A program made the position numbers and the translations under genes. Below, one piece after another: positions 16,047 through 24,316 of a DNA stretch of 64,000 nucleotides. Below the pieces are notes generated by a model. That model worked only from the letters and a program-made list of their open reading frames with translations, ran no database searches and was not told where the DNA came from. Within the stretch, counting starts at the first letter, position 1. Each line of letters starts with the position of its first letter. The stretch is from positions 36,878 through 100,877 of the forward strand of contig NZ_QMIM01000017.1 in the NCBI RefSeq assembly GCF_003287355.1, in the 5' to 3' direction. Source of the DNA: Halorubrum sp. 48-1-W. Its GTDB lineage: Archaea; Halobacteriota; Halobacteria; Halobacteriales; Haloferacaceae.

Positions 16047-16898
16047 TCACGTGTCCAACGTCGCCACGGTGTCGATCCCGTACACCGCGGCGGGCGTCTC
16101 GACGTGTGCGCGCCGGACGGCCGTCCCGTATCCCGATTCCAGTAGCCACCGGACCCGCCGCGGGACGGTCTTCGGTCCGAGCACCATCCCCGGCCTGTCG
16201 GGGTCGTCGACGAAGTCCGTCTCCATCAGGAACGGCTCGCCCGACTCCGCGGCGCGTTCGAGTCTGTCCTTCTCGCTCATCACGCTCGGGGTCGGCCCCG
16301 CGAGCCGTCCGGCTGCGTAGTGTTTCACCACCCTGTCCGGGGCGAGCCCGACCGATTCGGCGAGGTCCGCGAGGTCGGTGAGGTCCTCGCTCGCCTCCGT
16401 GTGGAGTTGAACCGCGCAGTCGACCGCAACAGCCCGTTCGAAGGCGTGACGCGTCACCGCGTTCGAGGCGTCCCACACCGCGTCGCTCACGTCGTAGTGG
16501 GGCCTGCCCGACTTCAGCGCCAGCGCCCGGCCGTCACCGACGTACTCGCTCGCGACGTCGATGCCGCCACACATCAACTCGCGCGCCTCGTCGGGGGTGA
16601 AGCCGCGGTCGTCGACCAGCCGACTCACGAGTCCCGGATGGACGCCGAGGACGGGCCACGCGCGGCCGGGAAGCACCTCCGTCGCCTCGGCGACGACGTC
16701 GAGCGTCTCCTCGAAGACTGCCCGGAAGTCGTCCGGCTCCTCGACGTCGACGCCGAGGAGCCACGACGGCTTGTTGACGACGAGGAGGTGGGTGCCGCCG
16801 AGACGGACGAAGTCCTCGACGGCGTCGATACCGCGGCCGTGTCGTGGGTCGAGGTGGAGGTGGTTGTCCAGCACCGGCGTGTCGAGGTCGACGGTCAT
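16047..16898 (-). CDS. TatD-related metal-dependent hydrolase
   Basis: 283 residues of the amidohydrolase/PHP-like TatD group in its archaeal form. Metal ligands are visible in order: DNHLHLDP (HxH), LGVHPGL, QLHTEAS, VVKHYA and METDFVDDP. TatD proteins are metal-dependent nucleases or phosphodiesterases; the archaeal subgroup is uncharacterised to my knowledge. Transcribed alone, divergent from the small membrane protein at 17010. Confidence 0.82.
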   Translation of the reverse strand: MTVDLDTPVLDNHLHLDPRHGRGIDAVEDFVRLGGTHLLVVNKPSWLLGVDVEEPDDFRAVFEETLDVVAEATEVLPGRAWPVLGVHPGLVSRLVDDRGFTPDEARELMCGGIDVASEYVGDGRALALKSGRPHYDVSDAVWDASNAVTRHAFERAVAVDCAVQLHTEASEDLTDLADLAESVGLAPDRVVKHYAAGRLAGPTPSVMSEKDRLERAAESGEPFLMETDFVDDPDRPGMVLGPKTVPRRVRWLLESGYGTAVRRAHVETPAAVYGIDTVATLDT

Positions 16899-17009
16899 GT
16901 CTCGTATCGCGGGTTCGGGTCGGATAGGCGTTCCGCGACGCTCCGGGGCGGCGGAACGGGCCCGACGTCGTCGGAAACCCTCTTGTCGTCGCCCGCCGAT
17001 ACCCGTCCC

Positions 17010-17486
17010 ATGTCCCGGCCCGCCACCGCCCTCGTCCTCCTCGCCGTCGGCGGCCTGCTGCTGGCGAACCCGCTGTACCTGCCGGTCGCGACCGCTGAGA
17101 CGACGACTGCCTACGCCCACGCGGTCGAGCCGGTCGGCCCGGAGACGCCCTCTTACGGGGACGGAGACGTGGTCGAGCGGGACGACCTCGGCCCGGACGC
17201 CCGCGAGGCCTTCGATCGGGCACGGGAGTCCGCCGATGGCGGGTTCACAGTGGAGGACCCCGACGAGCGGGCCGAGTCGCTGTCGTACCCGTCGGGCCCC
17301 ACGCTCGGGAACGGGTTGCTCGTCGTCGCCCACGGCGGGACCCACTACGAGTTCTGGACCCGGTCGGTCGAGCGCGAACCCGGATCCGTCGTCGCACAAC
17401 GCGTCGTCGTTCAGCCGGTCGGGTTCCTCATGGTCGTCGCGGCGGTCGCAGTCGGCGTCCCGGACGACATCGAACGCGGACGATAG
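17010..17486 (+). CDS. Hypothetical membrane protein, paralogue of 55841-56599
   Basis: 158 residues: an N-terminal hydrophobic segment (ATALVLLAVGGLLLANPLYL), an extracytoplasmic middle and a C-terminal hydrophobic segment (QPVGFLMVVAAVAVGV). The middle has DLGPDAREAFDRARESADGGFTV, which closely parallels ELSPAAKDVFDETRSAEDDSFTI in the larger protein at 55841. They share a haloarchaeal extracytoplasmic domain of unknown function. The ATG at 17010 gives a compact signal or anchor; longer in-frame extensions run through the divergent TatD gene. Confidence 0.75.
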   Translation: MSRPATALVLLAVGGLLLANPLYLPVATAETTTAYAHAVEPVGPETPSYGDGDVVERDDLGPDAREAFDRARESADGGFTVEDPDERAESLSYPSGPTLGNGLLVVAHGGTHYEFWTRSVEREPGSVVAQRVVVQPVGFLMVVAAVAVGVPDDIERGR

Positions 17487-17504
17487 ACACCGCGCCGATC
17501 GGTC

Positions 17505-18227
17505 CTACTTCGTGTCGTCGGATTTGGGAGCGTCGCCGTCGCCGCCGTCGCCGCCATCGTCGCCGCCGTCGCCGCCATCAGCGTCGCCGTCTACGACTTC
17601 GTCGAGCCGCTGCTCGACGGTGTCGTCCACCGTCGAGGCGACGGTTTTCTCGACGGTCTCCTCGACGGTCTCTTCCACCGTCTCCTCGACAGTTTCCTTC
17701 ACGTTCTCCTCGACCGTCCCTTCGACCGTTTCTTCTACCGTCTCCTCGACCGTTTCTTCTACCGTCTCGCCGACCGTCGCCTCGACGGTCTCCTCGACCG
17801 TCTTCTCGACGTCCTCGGACACCTTCTCGACGGTCTCCTCGACGTCCTTCGTCACCTCGCCGACCTTCGCCTCGACGGTCTTCTCGACGTCCTCGGACAC
17901 CTTGCCGACGCTCTGGTCGACCGCCTCCTCGACCTCGTCGGCGCGGGGGCGGCGGTCGACGCGCTCGTTTACCGCCTCGAGGCGCTCGATGACCGCGTCG
18001 ACCTCGGTCTTCAGCGTCTCCTCGACGTTCTCCGTGACCTCCTGCGTCATCCAGTCGGGGTCGAACCGGGCCATCTTCCAGAACACGTGGATGGCGTACG
18101 AGACGAGCACGCCCATCCCGAAGGCGATCCCGACCCGGTTTCCGACGACCGCGAAGAGGGCGACGGCGACGAAGATCAACACACCGTAGGCCAGATCGAC
18201 GAAGAAGTCCACCCTGCGAGGATTCAT
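17505..18227 (-). CDS. Membrane-anchored coiled-coil protein with VEET tetrapeptide repeats
   Basis: 240 residues. Two hydrophobic helices (about 11-31 and 33-52) form a hairpin, followed by a long charged helix. Residues about 60-205 are dominated by VEET/VEKT/VGET units, almost perfectly tetrapeptide-periodic between about 140 and 195. The tail is GGDGGD-rich and acidic. The architecture suggests an elongated cytoplasmic rod attached to the membrane, perhaps a scaffold or stress-related apolipoprotein-like protein. The coding repeat (about 17640-17800) uses mixed codons, so it is maintained at protein level. The ATG at 18227 precedes the first helix. Confidence 0.75.
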   Translation of the reverse strand: MNPRRVDFFVDLAYGVLIFVAVALFAVVGNRVGIAFGMGVLVSYAIHVFWKMARFDPDWMTQEVTENVEETLKTEVDAVIERLEAVNERVDRRPRADEVEEAVDQSVGKVSEDVEKTVEAKVGEVTKDVEETVEKVSEDVEKTVEETVEATVGETVEETVEETVEETVEGTVEENVKETVEETVEETVEETVEKTVASTVDDTVEQRLDEVVDGDADGGDGGDDGGDGGDGDAPKSDDTK

Positions 18228-18326
18228 CGACCCACCTCGACGGCCGCCCCGGTCCGTCCGCTCGTGGTTCCGTTCATTCTGTTCGCGTCCACCTACAGGG
18301 CCCAACGGGTAATACCGATCGCTTCG

Positions 18327-19379
18327 CTACGACTGGGCGCGGTCCGACGAAGGAAGGTCCGACTGGGCGGGTTCGGACGATCCCCGCGACGACAGGACCC
18401 GCTCCGTGGAGTCGTCGACCTCGACCAGGTGACAGAGGGGGTTCCCGGGGTAGACGACGGGGTTCTCGAGAACGCCGATCAACAGCCCGGTGAAGGGGGC
18501 TTTCACGCCGACCGCGTCCTCCTTGAACGGGTTGGTGATCGTCGCGATCCGTTCGCCCTCCTGAACCAGCGAACCGCTCTCGTAGTGGGTGTCGACGATC
18601 CCGCCGGAGTCGGCCCGGAGCCACGTCTTCTCGCCCGATCCCGCGACGACCGTGCGCCAGCCGGGCCAGCGGACCGACTCCGTCTCGAGCAGGCCGTACT
18701 CCGCGAACACCGACCGGACGCCCGCGAGCGCGTCGTCGATGAGGTGTCGCTGGAACCGGTGGGCCTCGCCCATCTCGATCGTGACCGTCGGGATCCCGTC
18801 CGCGGTCGCCTCCCCGCGGAGGGTCCCGCTCGGGCCCTCGCTGTCGATGATCACGCTCGAGCCGAACGCCATTGCGAGGCGGTAGACCCCCTCGTCGGTC
18901 ATGTCGCCGCGGGCGTGGAGCATGTTCGTCCGTCCCCGCGTCGAGGTGTGGAAGTCGATCCCGAAGTCGCACGGCTCGACGAAGTTCGAGTAGATCCGGT
19001 GGGCCATCCGATTCGAACTCGTCGACCCAGGCTTTCCGGGGAACGACCGGTTCAGGTCCCGGTCGTAGACGGGGAGGTACCGCTGTTGGGCGAGGAAGCC
19101 GGGCACGTTGAGCACGGGGAGACAGACGATCGTCCCCGAGAGTTCCGAGAGGTCCCACTCGTGAGCGACCTCGCGGACGACCTCGATCCCGTTGAGTTCG
19201 TCGCCGTGGGAGGCCGCGGAGAGGAACGCGGTCGGGCCGTCGCGCTCGCCGTTGACGATCGTTACCGGGATGCGGACGGGGTCGCCGAGGTACGTCTCGC
19301 TGATGCCGTAGCGGATGTTCTGTGTCTCGCCGGGCGGGACCGCGCCGCCGTTGTACGTGAATGCCCGGTCGCTTCCCAT
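18327..19379 (-). CDS. Succinylglutamate desuccinylase/aspartoacylase family protein
   Basis: 350 residues of the zinc-dependent AstE/AspA carboxypeptidase-like family. The N-terminal catalytic domain has SAASHGDELNGIE (zinc-binding His and Glu), DLNRSFPG, DFHTSTRG (zinc His) and a Glu in VTIEMGEAH. The C-terminal beta domain has GGIVDTHYESGSLVQEG, a lipoyl-like barrel seen in this subgroup. It removes acyl or amino-acid groups from amines of small molecules or peptides. It is divergent, across 120 bp, from the ATP-grasp/retropepsin fusion, which suggests opposing ligation and hydrolysis on related substrates. Confidence 0.85.
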   Translation of the reverse strand: MGSDRAFTYNGGAVPPGETQNIRYGISETYLGDPVRIPVTIVNGERDGPTAFLSAASHGDELNGIEVVREVAHEWDLSELSGTIVCLPVLNVPGFLAQQRYLPVYDRDLNRSFPGKPGSTSSNRMAHRIYSNFVEPCDFGIDFHTSTRGRTNMLHARGDMTDEGVYRLAMAFGSSVIIDSEGPSGTLRGEATADGIPTVTIEMGEAHRFQRHLIDDALAGVRSVFAEYGLLETESVRWPGWRTVVAGSGEKTWLRADSGGIVDTHYESGSLVQEGERIATITNPFKEDAVGVKAPFTGLLIGVLENPVVYPGNPLCHLVEVDDSTERVLSSRGSSEPAQSDLPSSDRAQS

Positions 19380-19470
19380 GTCACACGCGAGCCGGGGACG
19401 GGGTTTATACGTGACGCACGGACGACGAACGTGTCAGACAGGGTTTGGGCGTGTGAAACGATCGGACCAG

Positions 19471-19478
19471 TTTTTATC
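19471..19478 (+). promoter_or_regulatory. TATA-like box of the ATP-grasp fusion gene
   Basis: tttttatc lies 22-29 bp before the ATG at 19500 and supports this start for a gene whose reading frame is open far upstream. Confidence 0.6.
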
Positions 19479-19499
19479 CCGGCCGTCACAGTGGTCCGC

Positions 19500-20855
19500 A
19501 TGGGAACGGATCCGGTCCGAGTGGGCGTGCTGTCGTTACACAACAGCAAGGAGACGAAGGCGATCTGTAACGCGGTCGAGGACCTCGGCCACGAGCCGGT
19601 GTGGCTCCGCGAGGAGAACGCGGCGATAAGCGTCGAGGACGGCGACGTGTCGGTCGAGCCGGCCGTCGACGTGATCGCGAACCGGCTCCTGTTGTCGAAC
19701 ACCGACCAGCCCGCGGAGCTGCTCGGGCTCGCCGCCACCTTCGAGCGGATCCGACCGATGCTCAACGAGCCGAACGCGGTGCTCGCGTCGATCCACAAGT
19801 TCGCCACAGCGGCGACGCTCGCCGACTGGAACATCCGCGTGCCCGACGCCCTGCTCGCGCTCTCGAACGACCGGCTCAACCAGGACCGCGAGCGGTTCGG
19901 CGAGGTGGGGGTGTACAAGACGGCGATCGGCACCCACGGCGGCGGCACCTGGAAGGTCGACCTCACCGAGCGGGTGAACCCGAAGGTCGGCAACCGTCAG
20001 GCGTTCCTCCAGCAACTCATCGACCGGGACGACGAGAAACACCGTGACCTCCGGGTGTACATCGTCGGCGACGAGATCGTCGGCTCGATGTACCGATACG
20101 CCCCGGAGGGCGACTGGCGGACCAACGTCGCGCTCGGTGGCGCGGTCGAGGACGCCACCGACGACATGCCCGAGGAGGCTGCCGACACCGCACTGTACGC
20201 CGCGGAGGTGATGGGGCTCGACTACGCCGGCGTCGACCTCGTCGAGGGGTACGACGGCTGGTACGTCCTCGAGGTCAACCCGACGGCGGGGTTCAAGGGG
20301 CTCTTCGAGGCGACCGGCACGAGCCCCGCGCCGCACATCGCAAAGCTCGCGATCGAGACCGTCGACGGCGAGCTCGACGACGACGACGTGGCCCGCATCG
20401 CGAACACGCTCGACGACTCCCGCCCCTCGTGTGCGCCGAAACCGAAGTCACGGCCGTCCGAACAGCCCGTCATCGGCTACATCGAGGAGGTCGTCGCCAC
20501 CGGCACCTCCGGGTCGGTCCAGGCGTTCGCGAAGTCCGACACGGGCGCGACCCGGACCAGCATCGACACCCAACTGGCCGCGGAGATCGGCGCGGGCCCG
20601 ATAAAGAGCATGACTCGGGTAAAGTCGGGCAGCGTCAAGGGCGGAAAGGCCCGTCCCGTCGTCGACCTCGTGATCGGGATCGGGGGCAACCAACACACCG
20701 TCACCGCGAGCGTCGAGGACCGCGGACACATGGATTATCCGCTCCTGCTCGGTCGCGACATCCTCAGTGATTACCGTGTCAACGTCCGGAAGCGCGCCGA
20801 CGTCGACGAAGCGGAGCGCGGCGAGGACCGCGAGATCTTGGAAGAAGAGGAGTAG
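19500..20855 (+). CDS. RimK-like ATP-grasp ligase fused to a retropepsin-like (RimB-type) domain
   Basis: 451 residues. Residues 1 to about 290 are an ATP-grasp ligase of the RimK/glutamate-ligase type (VYKTAIGTHGGGTWKVDL, GLDYAGVDLVEGYDGWYVLEVNPTAG in outline, with the Mg-binding Glu and Asn near EVNP). Residues about 320-451 are a putative ATP-dependent zinc protease or retropepsin-like domain with FAKSDTGATRTSID (Asp-Thr-Gly-Ala) and LLGRDIL. In bacteria RimK ligates glutamate to ribosomal protein S6 and RimB is a separate retropepsin-like protein; here both are in one chain. Function is likely peptide-bond formation and trimming of an unknown acceptor. The C-terminus is acidic. Confidence 0.88.
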   Translation: MGTDPVRVGVLSLHNSKETKAICNAVEDLGHEPVWLREENAAISVEDGDVSVEPAVDVIANRLLLSNTDQPAELLGLAATFERIRPMLNEPNAVLASIHKFATAATLADWNIRVPDALLALSNDRLNQDRERFGEVGVYKTAIGTHGGGTWKVDLTERVNPKVGNRQAFLQQLIDRDDEKHRDLRVYIVGDEIVGSMYRYAPEGDWRTNVALGGAVEDATDDMPEEAADTALYAAEVMGLDYAGVDLVEGYDGWYVLEVNPTAGFKGLFEATGTSPAPHIAKLAIETVDGELDDDDVARIANTLDDSRPSCAPKPKSRPSEQPVIGYIEEVVATGTSGSVQAFAKSDTGATRTSIDTQLAAEIGAGPIKSMTRVKSGSVKGGKARPVVDLVIGIGGNQHTVTASVEDRGHMDYPLLLGRDILSDYRVNVRKRADVDEAERGEDREILEEEE

Positions 20856-20932
20856 TCCGGCCTGCGAGGCCCGCCGTTTCTGGGATCCGCCGTCGCCGGA
20901 CTGCCGGTGCTACTCGGTAGCGTCGCCGACGG

Positions 20933-21574
20933 CTACTCGTCGATGTCGACGCCGACGGCCCGTACCGGCGCGCCGTCGCTCGGGAGCGCGAGCGGGTACG
21001 CGCGGAGTTCGAACCGCTCGTCGAGGGCACCGAGTCCGGCGAGGTTCTCCACGATCAGCGAGCCGTCGCCGAGCAGTGCGTGGTGCGCCTCGAACCCCGT
21101 CGGCTCGTCGTCACCGGCGTTCGGCGACGGCGTCGGGTCCGGGTTCAGGGTGTCGACGGCGACGTCGAACCCGCGGTCGGCACACGCCTCGGCGGCCGCC
21201 GGCGAGAGGTACGGGTGGTCGAGGTAGCGGTCCGTTCCCCACGTGGCGTCCCACCCGGTCCAGAACGCGAGGAGGTCCACGTCGGCGTCCGGGACGCGCC
21301 GGGCGGGGATCGGTTCGCGGGCGCCGATATCCCGGCAGTCGACGCGGAGCGCGTCGAAGACGAACCGTTCGACCGGGTAGGCGTCCAGCGTTCGGCCGTC
21401 GGGCTCCGTGTGCGCGGGCGCGTCGACGTGTGTCCCGGAGTGGCTCCCACACTCGACGGACTCGACGTGGAAGCCGTCGGTCCCGTGGGTCGCGGCGGGT
21501 TCGACGGTGACGGCGGGGTCGCCCGGGTACGTCTGTATGCCGGTCTCGATGGGATGGCTGAGGTCGTGGTGCAC
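20933..21574 (-). CDS. Cyclase family protein (kynurenine formamidase-like)
   Basis: 213 residues. The family motif HSGTHVDAPAHT (HxGTHxDxPxH) binds metal; the N-terminal DLSHPIETGIQTYPGDP is also diagnostic, and a second histidine is in EAHHALLG. Members include kynurenine formamidase and isatin hydrolase. A role in tryptophan breakdown is possible but not indicated by neighbours. The GTG start at 21574 places HHDLSHPI at the N-terminus as in homologues. Confidence 0.85.
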   Translation of the reverse strand: MHHDLSHPIETGIQTYPGDPAVTVEPAATHGTDGFHVESVECGSHSGTHVDAPAHTEPDGRTLDAYPVERFVFDALRVDCRDIGAREPIPARRVPDADVDLLAFWTGWDATWGTDRYLDHPYLSPAAAEACADRGFDVAVDTLNPDPTPSPNAGDDEPTGFEAHHALLGDGSLIVENLAGLGALDERFELRAYPLALPSDGAPVRAVGVDIDE

Positions 21575-21705
21575 AGCCGAGTCAGGGAACCGGACACGGA
21601 AAACGACCCCCGCTACCGAACCCGCGGGTCGACGAGACCCCGACCGTCCCCCCGACGTCGCTCGGCGCCCCTATCGGCGGGTCGCTCGGCGTCTCGACCG
21701 GCGAG

Positions 21706-22113
21706 TCACTCGGCGTCTCGACCGGTGACTTTCCGGACGCACGAGGAGCCGAACGGCCCGAGTTCGCCGGCCTCGAGCCGGAGGAAGTGTCCGGTCGTGA
21801 TCCCCGCGCCGCACCGCTTACACTCGAACTCGCCCTCGCGGGCGACCACCTGGCTGTCGTACTCCACGTAGGTTCCGCCCCGCAGCACACGCAGGCGGGC
21901 GTTCTCGCGTTCGATCACGCCGCGTTTCTCCGCCGTGTCGAGTATCTCTCGCGTGAGCGCGGGGTTCGTCGTCACGGTCTCGATCCGGTCCATCGCCTCG
22001 GGCAGTGAGAGCTCCTCGCGTTCGAGGTGTGCGAGGAGCTCGACGGCGAGCTCCACCTTCTCCGCACGCGTCGCCGGCTCGCTCACGCCCGAGCCGACGG
22101 CCGTGACGGACAT
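21706..22113 (-). CDS. DUF5830 family zinc-ribbon protein
   Basis: 135 residues. An N-terminal helical, possibly winged-helix region (ELAVELLAHLEREELSLPEAMDRIETVT, REILDTAEKRGVIERE) is followed by a zinc ribbon CKRCGAGITTGHF and SSCVRK. This matches haloarchaeal DUF5830. The helix-turn-helix-like part plus ribbon suggests nucleic-acid binding, unproven. It is divergent from pus10 with starts only about 60 bp apart, so promoters must overlap. The 3' flank (about 21687-21735) contains a duplicated tcactcggcgtctcgaccgg element. Confidence 0.75.
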   Translation of the reverse strand: MSVTAVGSGVSEPATRAEKVELAVELLAHLEREELSLPEAMDRIETVTTNPALTREILDTAEKRGVIERENARLRVLRGGTYVEYDSQVVAREGEFECKRCGAGITTGHFLRLEAGELGPFGSSCVRKVTGRDAE

Positions 22114-22174
22114 AAGTCGGTCGGGACCGACGGCCAAGGGCAAGACAGTTATCGGGCGGCCGGTTTCCCCCCGT

Positions 22175-23458
22175 ATGGACGTACTGGAAGTCGCCGCGCG
22201 GGCGACCGCGACGGGGCCGGTGTGTGACGCCTGTCTCGGTCGACTGGTCGCCGACCGGAGCTTCGGGCTGTCGAACGCCGAGCGCGGGTCGGCGCTGCGA
22301 ACCTCGCTCGCGTTGCGCGAGGACGACGACCACGAGCCGGTCGCGACCGCGGACTGCTGGGTGTGTGAGGGTCGGTGTGACGAGTTCGACGAGTGGGCCG
22401 AACGCGCGGTGGAGGCGGTCGAGGGGACGGCGTTTTCCACCTACAACGTCGGGACTCGGCCGCCGCCGCTGATCGAGGAAAACGAGGCGTTGCTCCGCGA
22501 GGAGGCCGACTTGGCGGCGGACGCCGGCGAGCCGTTCAAATCGGAGTTCAACCGCGAAGTGGGCAAACGCGTCGGTCGACTGACGGGCGCTGAGGTCTCC
22601 TTCGACCGCCCGGACGTCCAGTTCACGATCGACCTCGCCGAGGACGACCTCGACGCGAAGGTGAACTCCGCGTTCGTGTACGGGCGCTACCGGAAGCTGG
22701 AGCGCGACGTCCCCCAGACCGAGTGGCCCTGTCGGGAGTGTCAGGGGTCGGGTCGGCAGGGGGCGGACCCGTGTGACCACTGCGGCGGCTCGGGGTACCT
22801 CTACGACGACAGCGTCGAGGAGTACACCGCGCCGATCGTCGAGGACGTGATGGACGGCACCGAGGCGACGTTCCACGGCGCGGGCCGCGAGGACGTCGAC
22901 GCGCGCATGCTCGGTACCGGCCGCCCGTTCGTGATCGAGGTCGCGGAGCCGCGTCGCAGACGGGTCGACACCGACCGGCTCGAGGCCGACATCAACGCGT
23001 TCGCCGGGGGCGCAGTCGAGGTCGAGGGGCTCCGGCTCGCGAGCTACGACATGGTCGAGCGCGTCAAGGAACACGACGCCTCGAAGCGCTACCGCGCCGA
23101 GGTGCGGTTCGACGCCGACGTCGACGGCGACGACCTCTCGGCCGCGATCGACGAACTGGAGGGCGCGACGGTCGAGCAGTACACGCCGAACCGCGTCGAC
23201 CACCGGCGCGCGGGCCTCACCCGCGAGCGCGACGTGTACGAGGCCGACGCCGAGCTCGCCGACCCGCGACACGCCACCGTCGAGGTCCACGGCGCGGGCG
23301 GGCTCTACATCAAGGAGCTGATCTCCGGCGACGAGGGGCGGACCGAGCCGAGCCTCGCCGGGCTCCTCGGGGTCGGCGCCGAAGTCACCGCCCTCGACGT
23401 CCTCGCCGTCGAGGGGGAAGACGAGCCGTTCGAGGACGAGGCGTTCTTCAGGGATTGA
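22175..23458 (+). CDS. pus10: tRNA pseudouridine synthase Pus10
   Basis: 427 residues. In archaea Pus10 makes pseudouridine 54 and 55 in tRNA. The N-terminal part has the CxxC pairs CDACLGRLV and CWVCEGRC of the THUMP-containing region, then an additional insert CRECQGSGRQGADPCDHCGGSG. The catalytic domain has the aspartate in GAGREDVDARMLGTGRPF and the later KELISGDEGRTEPSLAGLLG. The insert with CxxC knuckles resembles a DnaJ-type zinc motif. The ATG at 22175 gives the family N-terminus. Confidence 0.93.
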   Translation: MDVLEVAARATATGPVCDACLGRLVADRSFGLSNAERGSALRTSLALREDDDHEPVATADCWVCEGRCDEFDEWAERAVEAVEGTAFSTYNVGTRPPPLIEENEALLREEADLAADAGEPFKSEFNREVGKRVGRLTGAEVSFDRPDVQFTIDLAEDDLDAKVNSAFVYGRYRKLERDVPQTEWPCRECQGSGRQGADPCDHCGGSGYLYDDSVEEYTAPIVEDVMDGTEATFHGAGREDVDARMLGTGRPFVIEVAEPRRRRVDTDRLEADINAFAGGAVEVEGLRLASYDMVERVKEHDASKRYRAEVRFDADVDGDDLSAAIDELEGATVEQYTPNRVDHRRAGLTRERDVYEADAELADPRHATVEVHGAGGLYIKELISGDEGRTEPSLAGLLGVGAEVTALDVLAVEGEDEPFEDEAFFRD

Positions 23459-23510
23459 CCTCCGCGGGGACCGCTCCCGGCCCGGGACAGCATCCGTCGG
23501 ATCAACGGGA

Positions 23511-23517
23511 TTTATGA
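23511..23517 (+). promoter_or_regulatory. TATA-like box of the UspA gene at 23541
   Basis: tttatga lies 24-30 bp before the ATG, consistent with a leaderless transcript. Confidence 0.55.
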
Positions 23518-23540
23518 GACGCACGTCTGACGCGTAGGGT

Positions 23541-24197
23541 ATGAAGGGGAGCGACGCCGACGTCGACGACGCCGATGCCGGCGGCGGCGAAACCGACTCG
23601 CCGGTGGACACGGGCCCGGGAACCGAAACTCCGGCGGTCGGCGAACCGGTCGTCGAGCCGGCAGTCGCGACGGCCGCGGCGGACGTTCCGACGGCGGGCG
23701 ACGTGGCGTTGAACGGGCTCGACCGCGCGACCCGCCCCGACCGCGTCTCCTCGGTCCTCGTCGCGGTGGGGCCCGGGCCCCACTCCGGTGCGACGGTCGA
23801 CGTCGGGAGACGGCTCGCCGAGGCGACCGACGCGTGGCTGGAGCTGTTCCACGTCGTCCCCTCCGAGGAAGCGCTCACGGCCGGGGGCGCTCGCGAGGTC
23901 GATGGGGACGCCGGGAACGAGGACGGCGACTACGAGACGGCCGGCGAGCGCCTCCTCGACGCCGCCCGTGACCGCCTCGGGGCGTTCGACCGCGTGGACC
24001 GCTGGCTCGTCGAGGACCGAACCGCCGCGGGCGCGATCGTCGAGCAGTCGCCGTACTACGACCTCGTCGTCCTCGGCGCGCCGACGACCGGCGCAGTCGG
24101 CCGGTTCGTCTTCGGCTCCACGACCGACACCGTCGTCGACGAGGCGGCGGTCCCGGTGGTCGTCGTCGAGGCTGCCGACGAACAGCCGCTCGAGTAG
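23541..24197 (+). CDS. Universal stress protein with acidic N-terminal extension
   Basis: 218 residues. The first about 65 residues are low-complexity, acidic and Ala/Val/Pro-rich (no signal peptide). Then comes a Usp domain from SSVLVAVGPGPHSGATVDVGRRLAEATDA. The nucleotide signature reads LGAPTTGAVGRFVFGSTTDTVV, as in Usp domains attached to amino-acid transporters. It is monocistronic between pus10 and the trp operon. The extension has no known fold. Confidence 0.82.
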   Translation: MKGSDADVDDADAGGGETDSPVDTGPGTETPAVGEPVVEPAVATAAADVPTAGDVALNGLDRATRPDRVSSVLVAVGPGPHSGATVDVGRRLAEATDAWLELFHVVPSEEALTAGGAREVDGDAGNEDGDYETAGERLLDAARDRLGAFDRVDRWLVEDRTAAGAIVEQSPYYDLVVLGAPTTGAVGRFVFGSTTDTVVDEAAVPVVVVEAADEQPLE

Positions 24198-24268
24198 CCC
24201 ACCGTCGCCCGCTTTTCGATTCGAGCACGTCGTGCGTCCTTGACCCCCGGGCGACAGCGTTAAATTAG

Positions 24269-24284
24269 TGTACATACTTGTACA
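24269..24284 (+). promoter_or_regulatory. Paired TGTACA boxes upstream of trpD
   Basis: Two perfect TGTACA hexamers at 24269-24274 and 24279-24284 are exactly 10 bp apart, one helical turn. They follow ttaaatta (about 24260-24267), a TATA-like element. TGTACA is the published TRP-box consensus bound by the repressor TrpY in Methanothermobacter. A similar tryptophan-responsive operator here is inferred; no regulator gene is adjacent. Confidence 0.5.
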
Positions 24285-24316
24285 TTACAACACGGACACA
24301 TACATCGGTGAACACT

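Noticed and set aside
17505..18227. Plus-strand frame rich in Ser/Thr/Val/Phe opposite the VEET protein
   Set aside because: It is the antisense reading of the repeat; the minus strand has two membrane helices, an acidic tail and a good start.
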